In this document: one piece after another, positions 34,686-43,339 of the stretch
Layout of the letters: each line of letters begins with the position of its first letter
How positions within the stretch are numbered: the stretch's first letter is position 1
Source: Chitinivibrio alkaliphilus ACht1
GTDB lineage: Bacteria > Fibrobacterota > Chitinivibrionia > Chitinivibrionales > Chitinivibrionaceae
Direction of reading: 5' to 3'
DNA: 64,000 bases
Assembly (NCBI RefSeq): GCF_000474745.1
Contig: NZ_ASJR01000003.1
Span: 1 to 64,000 of the forward strand
Program-made: the position numbers and the translations under genes
Notes under the pieces: generated by a model
Told to the model about the DNA's origin: nothing
Databases searched by the model: none
The model's input: only the letters and a program-made list of their open reading frames with translations

Positions 34686-35408
34686 TTGAGTGAACATAAG
34701 ATCGTTGTTATCGTACCAACCTACAATGAGAAAGAGAATATTGTACTTCTTATTCCAGAAATAAAAAAACATCTTCCTCAAGCAGATATTTTGGTGGTGG
34801 ATGATAACTCTCCCGATAAAACATCCATGGCTGCGAAAGAGGTTGGAGAAAAGTACTCCGGTGTATATGTTCTGGATCGTGAAGCAAAGGAAGGCCTTGG
34901 AAAAGCATACGTAAGCGGATTTCGTTGGGCGCTTCAAAAGGGATACGATCTCATTTTTGAAATGGATGCAGATTTCTCTCATGACCCGGCATACTTACCT
35001 GATTTTGTTGCCGCTGCACAGGAACATGATCTTGTGATCGGCTCTCGGTACATTACGGGGGTAAACGTTGTTAATTGGCCTTTGAGTAGGCTTCTCCTAA
35101 GTTATTTTGGAAATGTTGCAGCTCGATGTATTGCCGGATTACAGATCCGTGACTGTACGGGGGGATTCAAATGTTTTCATGCCCATACCTTGCGTGCCAT
35201 TGATCTTTCTAAAGTAACCTCTTCGGGATACTCGTTTCAGGTAGAAGTAAATTATTACGTTCAGGAACAGGGGCTGAGTATACATGAGATTCCGATCATA
35301 TTCAAAGATCGAGTCCACGGGGTTTCAAAAATGTCAACAGCTATTATTCGTGAGGCCGTGGCACTTCTCTGGAAACTACGACTAAAAAAGATTCTCTCCT
35401 TTTCTTAA
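34686..35408 (+). CDS. Dolichol/polyprenol-phosphate mannosyltransferase-like GT2
   Basis: This enzyme probably moves a sugar from a nucleotide sugar to polyprenyl phosphate, making a lipid-linked donor for surface glycans. The 240-residue GT2 shows V-P-T-Y-N-E near residue 9, V-V-D-D-N-S-P-D near 38, the metal-binding D-A-D near 95 (F-E-M-D-A-D-F-S-H-D-P), and G-S-R-Y near 118. The C-terminus lacks the membrane helices of some DPM synthases. The start is TTG at 34686 with GGGGAGG six bases upstream; there is no in-frame ATG before the first motif. It begins a small surface-glycan group. Confidence 0.8.
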   Translation: MSEHKIVVIVPTYNEKENIVLLIPEIKKHLPQADILVVDDNSPDKTSMAAKEVGEKYSGVYVLDREAKEGLGKAYVSGFRWALQKGYDLIFEMDADFSHDPAYLPDFVAAAQEHDLVIGSRYITGVNVVNWPLSRLLLSYFGNVAARCIAGLQIRDCTGGFKCFHAHTLRAIDLSKVTSSGYSFQVEVNYYVQEQGLSIHEIPIIFKDRVHGVSKMSTAIIREAVALLWKLRLKKILSFS

Positions 35409-35496
35409 GAGCGTAATATCGCCTTTGTTTGAAAGGTATAGTAATACTTATGGAGCGGTTTTACGTGGAAGGGTTTCTGCGTGAGCGGGAGAAAAA

Positions 35497-36363
35497 ATGA
35501 TTTCAGTACTCATTGTTCATTATAAAACAGAGGCTTTGTCTCGAGCGACGCTCAATGCGGTGTATGCGTCAAATCCGTGCCCCCCTCTTGAAGTAATTCT
35601 TGTGGATAATAACTCCCAGGATGGGTCTGCGCAAGGGCTTTCGCGGGAGTTTCCGCAGTTACGCGTCTTGTACATGGAAGAGAATCTTGGTTTTGCTCGA
35701 GCCAATAATGTAGCCCTTGCAGAAGCGACAGGAGATGTGCTACTCCTTCTTAATTCAGATGTTGTTCTCGAAAAAGACGCCTTGTCACGGGCCTATGAAC
35801 TCCTGATGTCTCACAAGGATATCGGCTGTGTGGGAGCACGGCTTACTCTGCCTGATGGCTCGTTAGATCACGCATGTCATCGGGGGCGGGTAACACCCTT
35901 GAGTGCCCTCTATTATTTTACGGGGCTTGCAAAGCGGTTTCCCAACTCACGTCGATTCGGCCAGTATACACTCTCCTGGATGCCCTTGGAGAGTCCACAC
36001 GATATCGATGCACTTTCCGGTGCGTTTTGCTGTATTCGTCGTGAGGTCTATGCACGCATTGGTCCCCTTGATGCGCAGTATTTTATGTACGGCGAAGATT
36101 TGGATTGGTGTGCAAGGATACGCCAAGCTGGATGGCGTATCTATTACGATTCACGCATAAAAGGAATTCATTATAAAGGGGGAAGTAGCGGAAAACGTCC
36201 TTGGTGGCTTGTCTATGAGTTTTATCGGGCCATGTGGATTTATTACGATACGCATCATGCTCCTGCGGCATCTTTGCTTGAAAAGATTTGTGCAAAGGGG
36301 GGCATCGCTCTTCTCTGCGGGATTGCTCTTTTACGAAATTGTATAAAGAGGAGAATACGGTGA
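35497..36363 (+). CDS. Glycosyltransferase family 2 (rhamnosyltransferase-like)
   Basis: The 288-residue protein is a WbbL/rhamnosyltransferase-type GT2. It opens with S-V-L-I-V-H-Y-K-T, followed by V-D-N-N-S-Q-D-G-S near residue 37, the D-x-D-like L-L-N-S-D-V near 85, and the late G-E-D-L-D-W-C-A-R-I-R-Q-A-G-W region that closes over the acceptor. It adds a sugar to a growing lipid-linked or surface polysaccharide. Its TGA overlaps the GTG start of the next gene (GTGA), so the two are coupled. Confidence 0.85.
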   Translation: MISVLIVHYKTEALSRATLNAVYASNPCPPLEVILVDNNSQDGSAQGLSREFPQLRVLYMEENLGFARANNVALAEATGDVLLLLNSDVVLEKDALSRAYELLMSHKDIGCVGARLTLPDGSLDHACHRGRVTPLSALYYFTGLAKRFPNSRRFGQYTLSWMPLESPHDIDALSGAFCCIRREVYARIGPLDAQYFMYGEDLDWCARIRQAGWRIYYDSRIKGIHYKGGSSGKRPWWLVYEFYRAMWIYYDTHHAPAASLLEKICAKGGIALLCGIALLRNCIKRRIR

Positions 36364-37757
36364 TACAAGCAACATTTCGCTGGCTCTCCCTGCTGAAGCT
36401 AGGGGTTGATACTGTGGCGATTTCCCTCAGCTTGGTTTTGGCGTATCACATCCGTTTTTCTTCCTTTTTTCATGATCAACTTCAGGCGCATAAACCGTTT
36501 TATGAACACTTCATCGGCCTCATATTTATCTTGCCCTTGTTTCTTTTTCTTTCTTTCTTGTCAGGTCTCTATAGAAGTAGGAGCCACTATTTCCGTCGCG
36601 AGCTCTTTCTTCGTATTATTCGAGCTCATGTAACTGGTACGTTGGGGGTATTGTCCCTTCTTTTTGTGCTGCGTACTATTCACTATTCTCGATGGATGAT
36701 TGTTGCCTTTGCCCTTTTGTCCCCCCTTTGTACGTATGGTGGCCGTTCTTTCCTCTCTTTGTATCTCAAGAGGTTGCGAAAGCGTGGTATCCTTACTATA
36801 CAGGCAGCACTGGTAGGTTCTCCCGATGAAATGCGTTTTTGTGCAGAAAAAATTCTCGCGCACCCCCAGACAGGATATACACTTGTCGGAGCATTTACGG
36901 AAGAACAAGGGGCAGAGATTCCACTTGTGTATCTTGGGGGATATAATGATCTTGAGAATGTTGTTATAGAGCGGGGTATTGAAGAAGTTCTTATTACCCT
37001 GCCCTTATCTGAGTGGGAAACCATAGGGAGGCTTGTGAAGGAGTGTGACTATATTGGCGTGAAGTCCCATATTGTGCCGGGCTTAACCCCCTTTCTTTCA
37101 TCAAAGCCTTCTGTTGATATTCTTGAAGGGATGCCGCTTATATCAATCCACCATGTTCCTTTGGATGATCCCTTTAATAATATGATTAAACGTTTTTTCG
37201 ATATTCTGTTTTCAATTTCATCCTTAGTGGTACTTTCCCCGGTTCTTTTACTCGTTGCTCTTCTGATAAAATTGACCTCACGAGGGCCAGTTATCTATGC
37301 GCAAAAACGGGTGGGCTTAAATCGACGTGAATTTAATATGTATAAGTTCCGTACCATGACGCACTGCCCAGGGCAGCAGGATGAACAGCCGGGATGGACT
37401 GTTAAAAATGATCCGCGGAGAACTCCCATTGGCGCTGTGTTGCGGGCGGGGAGTATTGATGAGTTTCCCCAATTTTTCAATGTCCTTAAGGGAGATATGT
37501 CTGTTGTGGGGCCACGTCCTGAGCGCCCTTATTTTGTCGAAGAATTTCGTAAAACTGTTCCTGATTACATGATAAAGCATCATGTGCGCCCCGGAATTAC
37601 GGGGTGGGCCCAGATTTGTGGATGGCGTGGAGATACCGATATTGAAGAACGTATTCGCCATGACTTGTTCTACATAGAAAATTGGAGTATTTCCTTAGAT
37701 CTTCTTATTATTTTAAAAACTCCATTTTGCGGTATGATTAACCCCAATGCTTACTGA
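36360..37757 (+). CDS. Polyprenyl glycosylphosphotransferase (initiating sugar-1-P transferase, WcaJ/WbaP type)
   Basis: This enzyme starts polysaccharide synthesis by moving a sugar-1-phosphate to undecaprenyl phosphate. From the GTG at 36360 (GAGGAGA upstream) the protein has 465 residues. Four to five N-terminal membrane helices come first, then a Rossmann-like middle (A-A-L-V-G-S-P-D-E near residue 150), a further helix, and the catalytic C-terminus. The catalytic part contains Y-K-F-R-T-M, D-E-F-P-Q-F-F-N-V-L-K-G-D-M-S, V-V-G-P-R-P-E-R-P and R-P-G-I-T-G-W-A-Q. A longer open frame upstream lies inside the preceding gene and is not used. Which sugar it moves cannot be decided. Confidence 0.85.
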   Translation: MIQATFRWLSLLKLGVDTVAISLSLVLAYHIRFSSFFHDQLQAHKPFYEHFIGLIFILPLFLFLSFLSGLYRSRSHYFRRELFLRIIRAHVTGTLGVLSLLFVLRTIHYSRWMIVAFALLSPLCTYGGRSFLSLYLKRLRKRGILTIQAALVGSPDEMRFCAEKILAHPQTGYTLVGAFTEEQGAEIPLVYLGGYNDLENVVIERGIEEVLITLPLSEWETIGRLVKECDYIGVKSHIVPGLTPFLSSKPSVDILEGMPLISIHHVPLDDPFNNMIKRFFDILFSISSLVVLSPVLLLVALLIKLTSRGPVIYAQKRVGLNRREFNMYKFRTMTHCPGQQDEQPGWTVKNDPRRTPIGAVLRAGSIDEFPQFFNVLKGDMSVVGPRPERPYFVEEFRKTVPDYMIKHHVRPGITGWAQICGWRGDTDIEERIRHDLFYIENWSISLDLLIILKTPFCGMINPNAY

Positions 37758-37814
37758 TGCTGTTCCAGCCGTAGGTTTTCTATGAGGAATAATGGGGTGC
37801 TCTTTTGCGGGATG

Positions 37815-37830
37815 AAACCACGTGGTTTTT
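37815..37830 (+). terminator. Short palindrome after the glycosylphosphotransferase gene
   Basis: AAACCACGTGGTTT (37815-37828) is a perfect palindrome followed by two more T residues. As RNA it makes only a 5-base stem with a 4-base loop, so it is either a weak terminator or a dimeric protein binding site. It stands 57 bases past the stop, before the division genes. Confidence 0.3.
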
Positions 37831-37945
37831 ACGGTATCTCTTTTTCTAAGACTCTTTCTTCTGCGGCTATTATTTTATTGTATATGCCTAGGGTATATAC
37901 TATTTTATGGGGAACGAAGTGCAGAATTGCCGAGAGGAGCCTTTT

Positions 37946-38209
37946 ATGATAGAACTGATTAATGAACTTGAAAATAAAGTGAATGAATTATTGGGTGCCG
38001 TGGACGAAAAGAAGCGTCATATAGAGCATCTCAATGGTGAGATTCATGAGAAAAACGAGTATATTCATGAGGTAGAAGAGCAGAATAATCGCCTTGAACA
38101 GGAGCTGCAACAGATTCGTGAAGATGCAGGGCAACGACAGGACTCCCTCAATCAAGCGGGAGAACGGCTAAGATCGATCATCAACAGGATCAATGAAACA
38201 CCTCAATAA
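37946..38209 (+). CDS. ZapB-like coiled-coil protein
   Basis: The 87-residue product is almost entirely coiled coil (L-I-N-E-L-E-N-K-V-N-E-L, then a heptad-rich middle with many E/K/Q residues and few breaks). This size and character match ZapB-type division proteins that crosslink FtsZ-ring components. The ATG at 37946 is preceded by GAGAGGAG; an upstream in-frame GTG is not supported by a ribosome site. It lies 14 bases before zapA, which supports a division role. Coiled coils are easy to over-assign, so the name is tentative. Confidence 0.6.
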   Translation: MIELINELENKVNELLGAVDEKKRHIEHLNGEIHEKNEYIHEVEEQNNRLEQELQQIREDAGQRQDSLNQAGERLRSIINRINETPQ

Positions 38210-38223
38210 TCCTAGGCACCCCT

Positions 38224-38516
38224 TTGCAGAACACAAATGTAACCATACGTATCGATAATAAAGAGTACACTATTCGCGGTGACATTGATGCGGAGCGTTT
38301 GAAGGCCGCCGTGGAACTTTTAAACAATCGGATTGATGCGTATAAAAAAAGAGCAATCGCGATGAGTTGCGTTCCATCGTCATGGCTGCTCTTAGTATTG
38401 CCATGGAACGAAATGATGGAGCAGAGTCTTCGGCCCATTTAGATGCAACCTTTGGAGAGTGTCGGGGAAGACTTGAAGATTTGATTAAAAAACTACGAGA
38501 AATAGATACTGAGTAG
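38224..38516 (+). CDS. zapA: Cell division protein ZapA with apparent frameshift
   Basis: ZapA binds FtsZ and stabilises the Z-ring. The start (TTG at 38224, AGG seven bases upstream) gives N-V-T-I-R-I-D-N-K-E-Y, then L-L-N-N-R-I-D-A-Y-K-K, as expected for the N-terminal domain. The straight frame then leaves the family pattern and ends at 38442. At seven A residues (38344-38350, read TAT AAA AAA A) the -1 frame continues K-S-N-R-D-E-L-R-S-I-V-M-A-A-L-S-I-A-M-E-R-N, the ZapA coiled-coil region, and ends at TAG 38514-38516 (about 97 residues in all). Coordinates span the restored gene. It precedes rny by 34 bases. Confidence 0.75.
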
Positions 38517-38550
38517 AGTGAAATAAATTAAAGAATTATCAGGAGAAAAG

Positions 38551-40119
38551 ATGGAAATGAATTCGATTATACTAGTAATTTTTGTAGCCCTCTCCTTTGG
38601 GTTTGGATTTTTCTGGAGAATCTTAGTTGATAAGAAATATTTGGAAAAACGTCGTAAAGAGGGTGAACAGGAAAAGAATATGCTTATTACCAAGGGACGC
38701 GATGCGGCAGAACTGGTAAAAAAAGAAGCGTACCTTGCAGGTCGGGATGAGTGGTATGCAGAAAAGGAAAAGCATGATAAAGAGCTTGAGGAGCGTAAAG
38801 AGGCTGTTCGTGCTGAAGAGGTGGAACTCCGCGATGAAAAAAATCAGCTTCAACTCGAGCAGGAGCGTCTTGAAACACAGCTGGAAGATCTTACTGCTCG
38901 GACCAAGTTTATCGAAACCCGGGAAAAAAGTGTGAGCTCGAAAGAGAAAGAGCTGAGTTCTTTGATTAAAAGTCAGAATGATAAGTTAACGCGTATTGCT
39001 CATATGACTCAGGAAGAAGCACGTAAAACCTTATTAGATAATTTAGAGCACCAGATTCGTACCGAGAATGCTGAGTTGATCAAGGAGCGTCATGATGAAG
39101 CGGTTGAAAAAGCAGAAGAAGAAGCCCGGGAGATTGTTCTTCAGGCAATTCAGCGTTCTGCCGCGGATACTACGGCAGAGTCAACAGTATCAGTTGTTAC
39201 CCTTCCCAATGATGATATGAAAGGGCGGATTATTGGTCGTGAAGGCCGTAATATTCGAACCTTTGAAGAGCTGACGGGGATCGATGTTATTGTTGATGAT
39301 ACACCGGAAGCAGTTATACTTTCTAGCTTTGATCCGGTACGGAGAGAGGTAGGACGCCTTGCGCTACAGGAATTGGTTCAGGATGGTCGGATTCATCCGG
39401 GGCGCATAGAAGAGATGATAAAAAAGTCAGAGCAGAAGCTTGATAAAAAGATGAAAAAAGCGGTGGAAGATATGATGTTGGAATTGAATGTACACCGCTT
39501 GAAACCGAAGATGATAGAGTTGATGGGGAAATTGAAGTATCGAACATCGTACGGACAAAATGTTTTGCAGCACTCCTATGAAGTTGCAATCTTTGCTGAA
39601 CTTATTGCCGCTGAAATGGGTTTTGATCCAAAGCCAGCCGTTCGAGCGGGGTTTCTCCATGATATTGGAAAGGCTATCGATCGCGAAGTTGATGGGACGC
39701 ATTCTGAAATCGGTGCGGAACTTGCCCGAAAATATGGCGAAAACGACATTATTTGTAATGCCATTGCGGCTCACCATGAAGATGTGACTCCCATTTCAGT
39801 ATATCCGGTTATCGTACAGGCTGCCGATTCTATTTCATCAAGTCGTCCCGGAGTGCGTAAGGAGACCCTTGAGAAATATGTTAATCGCCTAACAAAGCTG
39901 GAGGAGATTTCTGACTCCTTCACAGGGGTGAAAAAGGCTTATGTGATACAGGCGGGACGTGAAATACGTATTATCGTTGAGCCTGAAGCAATATCCGATG
40001 CACAAGCTGAAGAGCTGGCTCGAAATGTGGCGAAGAAAATTGAGCGTGAAATGGAATATCCGGGGCAAATTAAGGTGACCATTATTCGTGAGATTCGCCA
40101 CTCAGAGTTTGCTAAATAG
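38551..40119 (+). CDS. rny: Ribonuclease Y
   Basis: This membrane-tethered endoribonuclease initiates mRNA decay. The 522-residue protein has an N-terminal membrane helix (I-I-L-V-I-F-V-A-L-S near residue 10), a long coiled coil (about 30-205), and a KH domain (M-K-G-R-I-I-G-R-E-G-R-N-I-R near 225). The HD domain shows H-S-Y-E-V-A near 345 and A-G-F-L-H-D-I-G-K-A near 375, with a second H-H-E-D near 410. Length and domain order are canonical. It is followed by ymdB, as in many bacteria, which supports the name. Confidence 0.95.
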   Translation: MEMNSIILVIFVALSFGFGFFWRILVDKKYLEKRRKEGEQEKNMLITKGRDAAELVKKEAYLAGRDEWYAEKEKHDKELEERKEAVRAEEVELRDEKNQLQLEQERLETQLEDLTARTKFIETREKSVSSKEKELSSLIKSQNDKLTRIAHMTQEEARKTLLDNLEHQIRTENAELIKERHDEAVEKAEEEAREIVLQAIQRSAADTTAESTVSVVTLPNDDMKGRIIGREGRNIRTFEELTGIDVIVDDTPEAVILSSFDPVRREVGRLALQELVQDGRIHPGRIEEMIKKSEQKLDKKMKKAVEDMMLELNVHRLKPKMIELMGKLKYRTSYGQNVLQHSYEVAIFAELIAAEMGFDPKPAVRAGFLHDIGKAIDREVDGTHSEIGAELARKYGENDIICNAIAAHHEDVTPISVYPVIVQAADSISSSRPGVRKETLEKYVNRLTKLEEISDSFTGVKKAYVIQAGREIRIIVEPEAISDAQAEELARNVAKKIEREMEYPGQIKVTIIREIRHSEFAK

Positions 40120-40125
40120 GGCCGT

Positions 40126-40908
40126 ATGCGGATTCTCTTTGTAGGAGATGTTTTTGGTGATGTTGGGCGGCGGGTGTTATCAGAACATCTTCCGCGTATT
40201 AAAGATGAGTATTGTGTAGATATGGTGATTGCCAACGGAGAAAATTGTGCCGGTGGTCGCGGTATTACACCAAACTATGCGCGAAAATTCCGTAAATACG
40301 GTGTGGATATTATTACCGGTGGAAACCACTCTAAAGAGCAAGAGGCCGTTTTTTCTGATCCACGGTGTGCAACATATGTTCTCCGGCCTGCAAATAGCTC
40401 GTCCATTGCTGCAGGGGAGGGAGTACTTTCCTTTTCCTGTCTTGGTGAGTCTGTCATAGTAATTAATCTGTTGGGGCGGATCTTTCTTCGTGGTAAACGG
40501 ATGTGTCCCTTTGTGGCTGTGGACGGTATTCTGCAAAAGCTCTCCTCTGAAGAAAAGGTGATTCTTGTTGATTTTCATGCTGAGGCAACAAGCGAAAAGG
40601 TTTGTATGGCGCATTATTTAGACGGGCGGGTTTCTGCGGTGGTGGGGACACATACTCACGTACAAACCAACGATGCACGTATTTTTCCCCACGGAACGGC
40701 TTTTATTACTGATGCCGGCATGACTGGCCCCGAATTTTCAGCCATTGGAATGAAACATGAGCAGGTTCTTGACAAGATTCTCACCGGAACAAATGTGCCC
40801 TTTACGCAAGCTCATGCCGGGGCGATGTTTAATGGGGTTCTCTTTGATATTGATTCAAAGAATGGGCTGGCAACTTCCGTATTGCCCCTCTTTTTTCGGT
40901 ACTACTAA
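40126..40908 (+). CDS. ymdB: YmdB-like metallophosphoesterase (TIGR00282)
   Basis: The 260-residue phosphoesterase follows rny by 6 bases, the usual neighbour order. Metal-site residues are visible: F-V-G-D-V-F-G-D-V-G-R-R near residue 5, N-G-E-N-C-A-G-G-R-G-I-T near 35, G-G-N-H near 64, D-F-H-A-E-A-T near 148, and G-T-H-T-H-V-Q-T near 175. Family members hydrolyse 2',3'-cyclic nucleotides such as cAMP and act on RNA-related pathways. The GNH region is followed by S-K-E-Q rather than the commoner T-W-D. Confidence 0.9.
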   Translation: MRILFVGDVFGDVGRRVLSEHLPRIKDEYCVDMVIANGENCAGGRGITPNYARKFRKYGVDIITGGNHSKEQEAVFSDPRCATYVLRPANSSSIAAGEGVLSFSCLGESVIVINLLGRIFLRGKRMCPFVAVDGILQKLSSEEKVILVDFHAEATSEKVCMAHYLDGRVSAVVGTHTHVQTNDARIFPHGTAFITDAGMTGPEFSAIGMKHEQVLDKILTGTNVPFTQAHAGAMFNGVLFDIDSKNGLATSVLPLFFRYY

Positions 40909-40914
40909 AACAGT

Positions 40915-42141
40915 ATGAGTGAAGCATATTTTCAGTCCCCCCGAGAGCGAAGTGCTCCCTATACGGTTTCAGAAGTTAATGCAGGAATCTCTCATATTCT
41001 CAGCGACACGGTTGGAACGATGCTGTATGTTACAGGAGAAGTTCTTTCGTGCAAGCATGCCTTTTCCGGACACGTATATCTTACTCTCAGCGATGGGGTA
41101 TCAAAAATATCAGCAGTTCTGTGGAAATGGGCTGTTCCCTATGTAACAGTAATGCCGGTTGCGGGGGATGCCGTGTGTTGTATAGGGGGCGTGCGGGTCT
41201 ATGAAAAAGGGGGCGTGTATCAGCTTGATCTGCGTAATATCTGGAGTGTCGGCCTTGGAAATTATGAAGAAATGTTGGAGCAACGCTATCGTCTCTTGGC
41301 AAAGGAAGGGATATTTGCAGAGGAACGCAAACGCCCTTTACCGAAACGCATTCGTCGTATTGGGCTCATTACCGGTGAAGAGAGTGCTGCTTTGTACGAT
41401 ATGGTACGTACGATTCATACCACTGCGCCCTATCTCCATATACTTGTTGTTCCGGCTGTGGTACAAGGAAGCAAGGCGCCGGAGTCCTTGGTACGTGCTG
41501 TAGAGAGAATGAATGCACACGCTCAGGTGGATCTATGTATCCTCGGGCGCGGTGGTGGGGCGAAAGAAGATTTAAGTGCCTTTGATACAGAAGCAGTTGT
41601 TCGTGCCGTGGCTGCTTCTGAGATCCCTGTTGTGTGTGCCGTAGGACACCAGATTGATCGCAGTTTATGCGATCTTGCTGCAGATCTTTCCTGTTCCACC
41701 CCGACTGCCGCAGCGCAGGCCGTACTGCAACGCTGTGATGATACGGAGGGGGTGGTAGAAGAGCTTTCTCAGCGTCTTGTCTCCTCTATGGTGGCGCTTT
41801 GGCAGCAAAAAGAAGGAAAATATAGCGCCATGGTGGCGCGTACAACATTTTCGAAGTATATTAGAAACATTGCGCGGCGTGCGGAGTATGTGCACAGCCT
41901 TGAAGAACGCCTCAAGCGGTCTTGTGCAGCCCTTGTTGAGAAAAAGCATCACAGTATGCTTCTTGCCATGCATCGTCTGCATGGTGCAAGTCCCCATGCA
42001 ATATTGCGCCGCGGCTATGCAGCAGTATTGCGGGATGGAGCTCCCGTTACATCTCAAGCTGATACTGCAGCGGGTGAGCTCTTGCAAGTGCGTTTTTATG
42101 ATGGGACTGTTTTAGTACGGGTGGAGAAGGAGGATTCGTGA
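40915..42141 (+). CDS. xseA: Exodeoxyribonuclease VII large subunit
   Basis: This is the catalytic large subunit of exonuclease VII, which degrades single-stranded DNA in both directions with the small subunit. The 408-residue product has an N-terminal OB domain (Y-V-T-G-E-V-L-S-C near residue 38 in a family-typical block). The catalytic core has R-I-G-L-I-T-G near 145 and L-G-R-G-G-G-A-K-E-D-L near 205. It continues with A-V-G-H-Q-I-D-R-S near 240 and D-L-A-A-D-L-S-C-S-T-P-T-A-A near 255. It overlaps xseB by 4 bases (GTGA). Confidence 0.9.
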   Translation: MSEAYFQSPRERSAPYTVSEVNAGISHILSDTVGTMLYVTGEVLSCKHAFSGHVYLTLSDGVSKISAVLWKWAVPYVTVMPVAGDAVCCIGGVRVYEKGGVYQLDLRNIWSVGLGNYEEMLEQRYRLLAKEGIFAEERKRPLPKRIRRIGLITGEESAALYDMVRTIHTTAPYLHILVVPAVVQGSKAPESLVRAVERMNAHAQVDLCILGRGGGAKEDLSAFDTEAVVRAVAASEIPVVCAVGHQIDRSLCDLAADLSCSTPTAAAQAVLQRCDDTEGVVEELSQRLVSSMVALWQQKEGKYSAMVARTTFSKYIRNIARRAEYVHSLEERLKRSCAALVEKKHHSMLLAMHRLHGASPHAILRRGYAAVLRDGAPVTSQADTAAGELLQVRFYDGTVLVRVEKEDS

Positions 42142-42410
42142 CAGCAAAGAGAAAGAAATATACCTTCGAGGAGTCCTTGGAGGCCCTTGAACAGGCTGTT
42201 TCTGCCTTAGAGTCTGGTGATATGCCCTTAGACGCAGCTATCCAGGAGTTTGAATCGGGTATGAAAGCGGTAAAACGGTGTCGGACAGATCTTTCCCGGG
42301 CGGAAGGAAAAATACGCAAATTGGTTGAGCAGAGTGATGGCGAATATGTGGAAGAGTTGCTTGATTTAAAACTGGATACGTTAAACGAAGGAGAGGTTAC
42401 TTTTGAGTGA
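42138..42410 (+). CDS. xseB: Exodeoxyribonuclease VII small subunit
   Basis: This 90-residue helical protein has the family features: F-E-E-S-L-E-A-L-E-Q-A-V-S-A-L-E-S-G near the N-terminus and a G-M-K-A-V-K-R-C-R block at the middle. It assembles with XseA. The start is GTG overlapping the xseA stop with AAGGAGG upstream. It overlaps the polyprenyl synthase start by 8 bases. The C-terminal tail beyond residue 70 is a little longer than in E. coli. Confidence 0.9.
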   Translation: MTAKRKKYTFEESLEALEQAVSALESGDMPLDAAIQEFESGMKAVKRCRTDLSRAEGKIRKLVEQSDGEYVEELLDLKLDTLNEGEVTFE

Positions 42411-43275
42411 TTTACAAAGTTATTTACAATCCTGTACAGAAAAAATAGAAGAAACCCTTGATGAGTTGCTGCCTTCGAAAGAACTCTATCCCCAATCTAT
42501 TCATTCACTCATGCGGTACAGCATGTTTGCGGGGGGAAAAAGAATTCGTCCGGCCCTTTTAATAACAGCTCATGAATCCTGTGGAGGAGATTGCTTTGCT
42601 CGTAATGCCCTGTATACAGGGGCTGCAATTGAAATGCTTCATACTTTTTCCTTGATTCATGATGATCTTCCCTGTATGGATGATGATGATTTTCGTCGGG
42701 GAAAACCAACAGCACATAAGGCGTATTCTGAATCTTTGGCAGTGTTAGGAGGAGATGCTCTCTGTATCTTTGCCTATGAAGTCTTAAGTCGTACTGATAA
42801 TATGGCGGTTGTGGCAGAGGTATCACGTTGTTTAGGTACTGCGGGTATGATTGGTGGCCAAGTGGTTGATATTGAGTCTGAAGGTAAGGGTGTTACCTTA
42901 TCTACAGTTGAATATATACATAAGAATAAAACAGCAGCCCTTATTCGCTGCTCTCTTGTCTGTGGCGCCTTGCTTGCAGGAGCATCAAAGAAAGAGGTAG
43001 ATCTCCTTGGAGAGTATGGTGAGTCTCTGGGGGTTGCGTTTCAAGTAATTGATGATATCTTGGATTGTACCAGCTCTACGGATGTCTTGGGAAAGAATGT
43101 GGGGAGTGATTTAGAAAAGGGGAAAGCCACGTGGCCTGCCTTAACATCCCTGGAAGAATCGCGACGGTATGCTCATGAACTCACTGCGCAGGCAAAAGAG
43201 TGTGCTGCCCAGTTTGGGGCCGCCGGAGAACGGTTAATAGAAGTGGCGCACTATTTGGAAGAGCGCATACATTAA
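42403..43275 (+). CDS. ispA: Polyprenyl (farnesyl/geranylgeranyl) diphosphate synthase
   Basis: This enzyme condenses isopentenyl and allylic diphosphates to C15-C20 prenyl diphosphates that feed quinones and undecaprenyl carriers. The 290-residue protein has the first Asp-rich motif D-D-L-P-C-M-D-D-D-D near residue 87 (with the two-residue insert of bacterial FPP synthases), G-G-K-R-I-R-P near 45, and the second D-D-I-L-D near 210 (Q-V-I-D-D-I-L-D-C). The start is TTG within the end of xseB. The xse-ispA pairing is common. The exact chain length is not fixed by the sequence. Confidence 0.85.
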   Translation: MSDLQSYLQSCTEKIEETLDELLPSKELYPQSIHSLMRYSMFAGGKRIRPALLITAHESCGGDCFARNALYTGAAIEMLHTFSLIHDDLPCMDDDDFRRGKPTAHKAYSESLAVLGGDALCIFAYEVLSRTDNMAVVAEVSRCLGTAGMIGGQVVDIESEGKGVTLSTVEYIHKNKTAALIRCSLVCGALLAGASKKEVDLLGEYGESLGVAFQVIDDILDCTSSTDVLGKNVGSDLEKGKATWPALTSLEESRRYAHELTAQAKECAAQFGAAGERLIEVAHYLEERIH

Positions 43276-43279
43276 TACC

Positions 43280-43308
43280 TTGCACATCTGCGGAAGCAAT
43301 GGCATACT
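43280..43308 (+). promoter_or_regulatory. Candidate sigma-70 promoter of the universal stress protein gene
   Basis: TTGCAC (43280-43285) and CATACT (43303-43308) are 17 bases apart, followed by an AT-rich stretch and GGAGG before the ATG at 43340. It probably makes the stress-protein gene independent of the preceding rny-ispA operon. Confidence 0.4.
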
Positions 43309-43339
43309 GTAAAGAGATAATTATTTTTATGGAGGTTGT

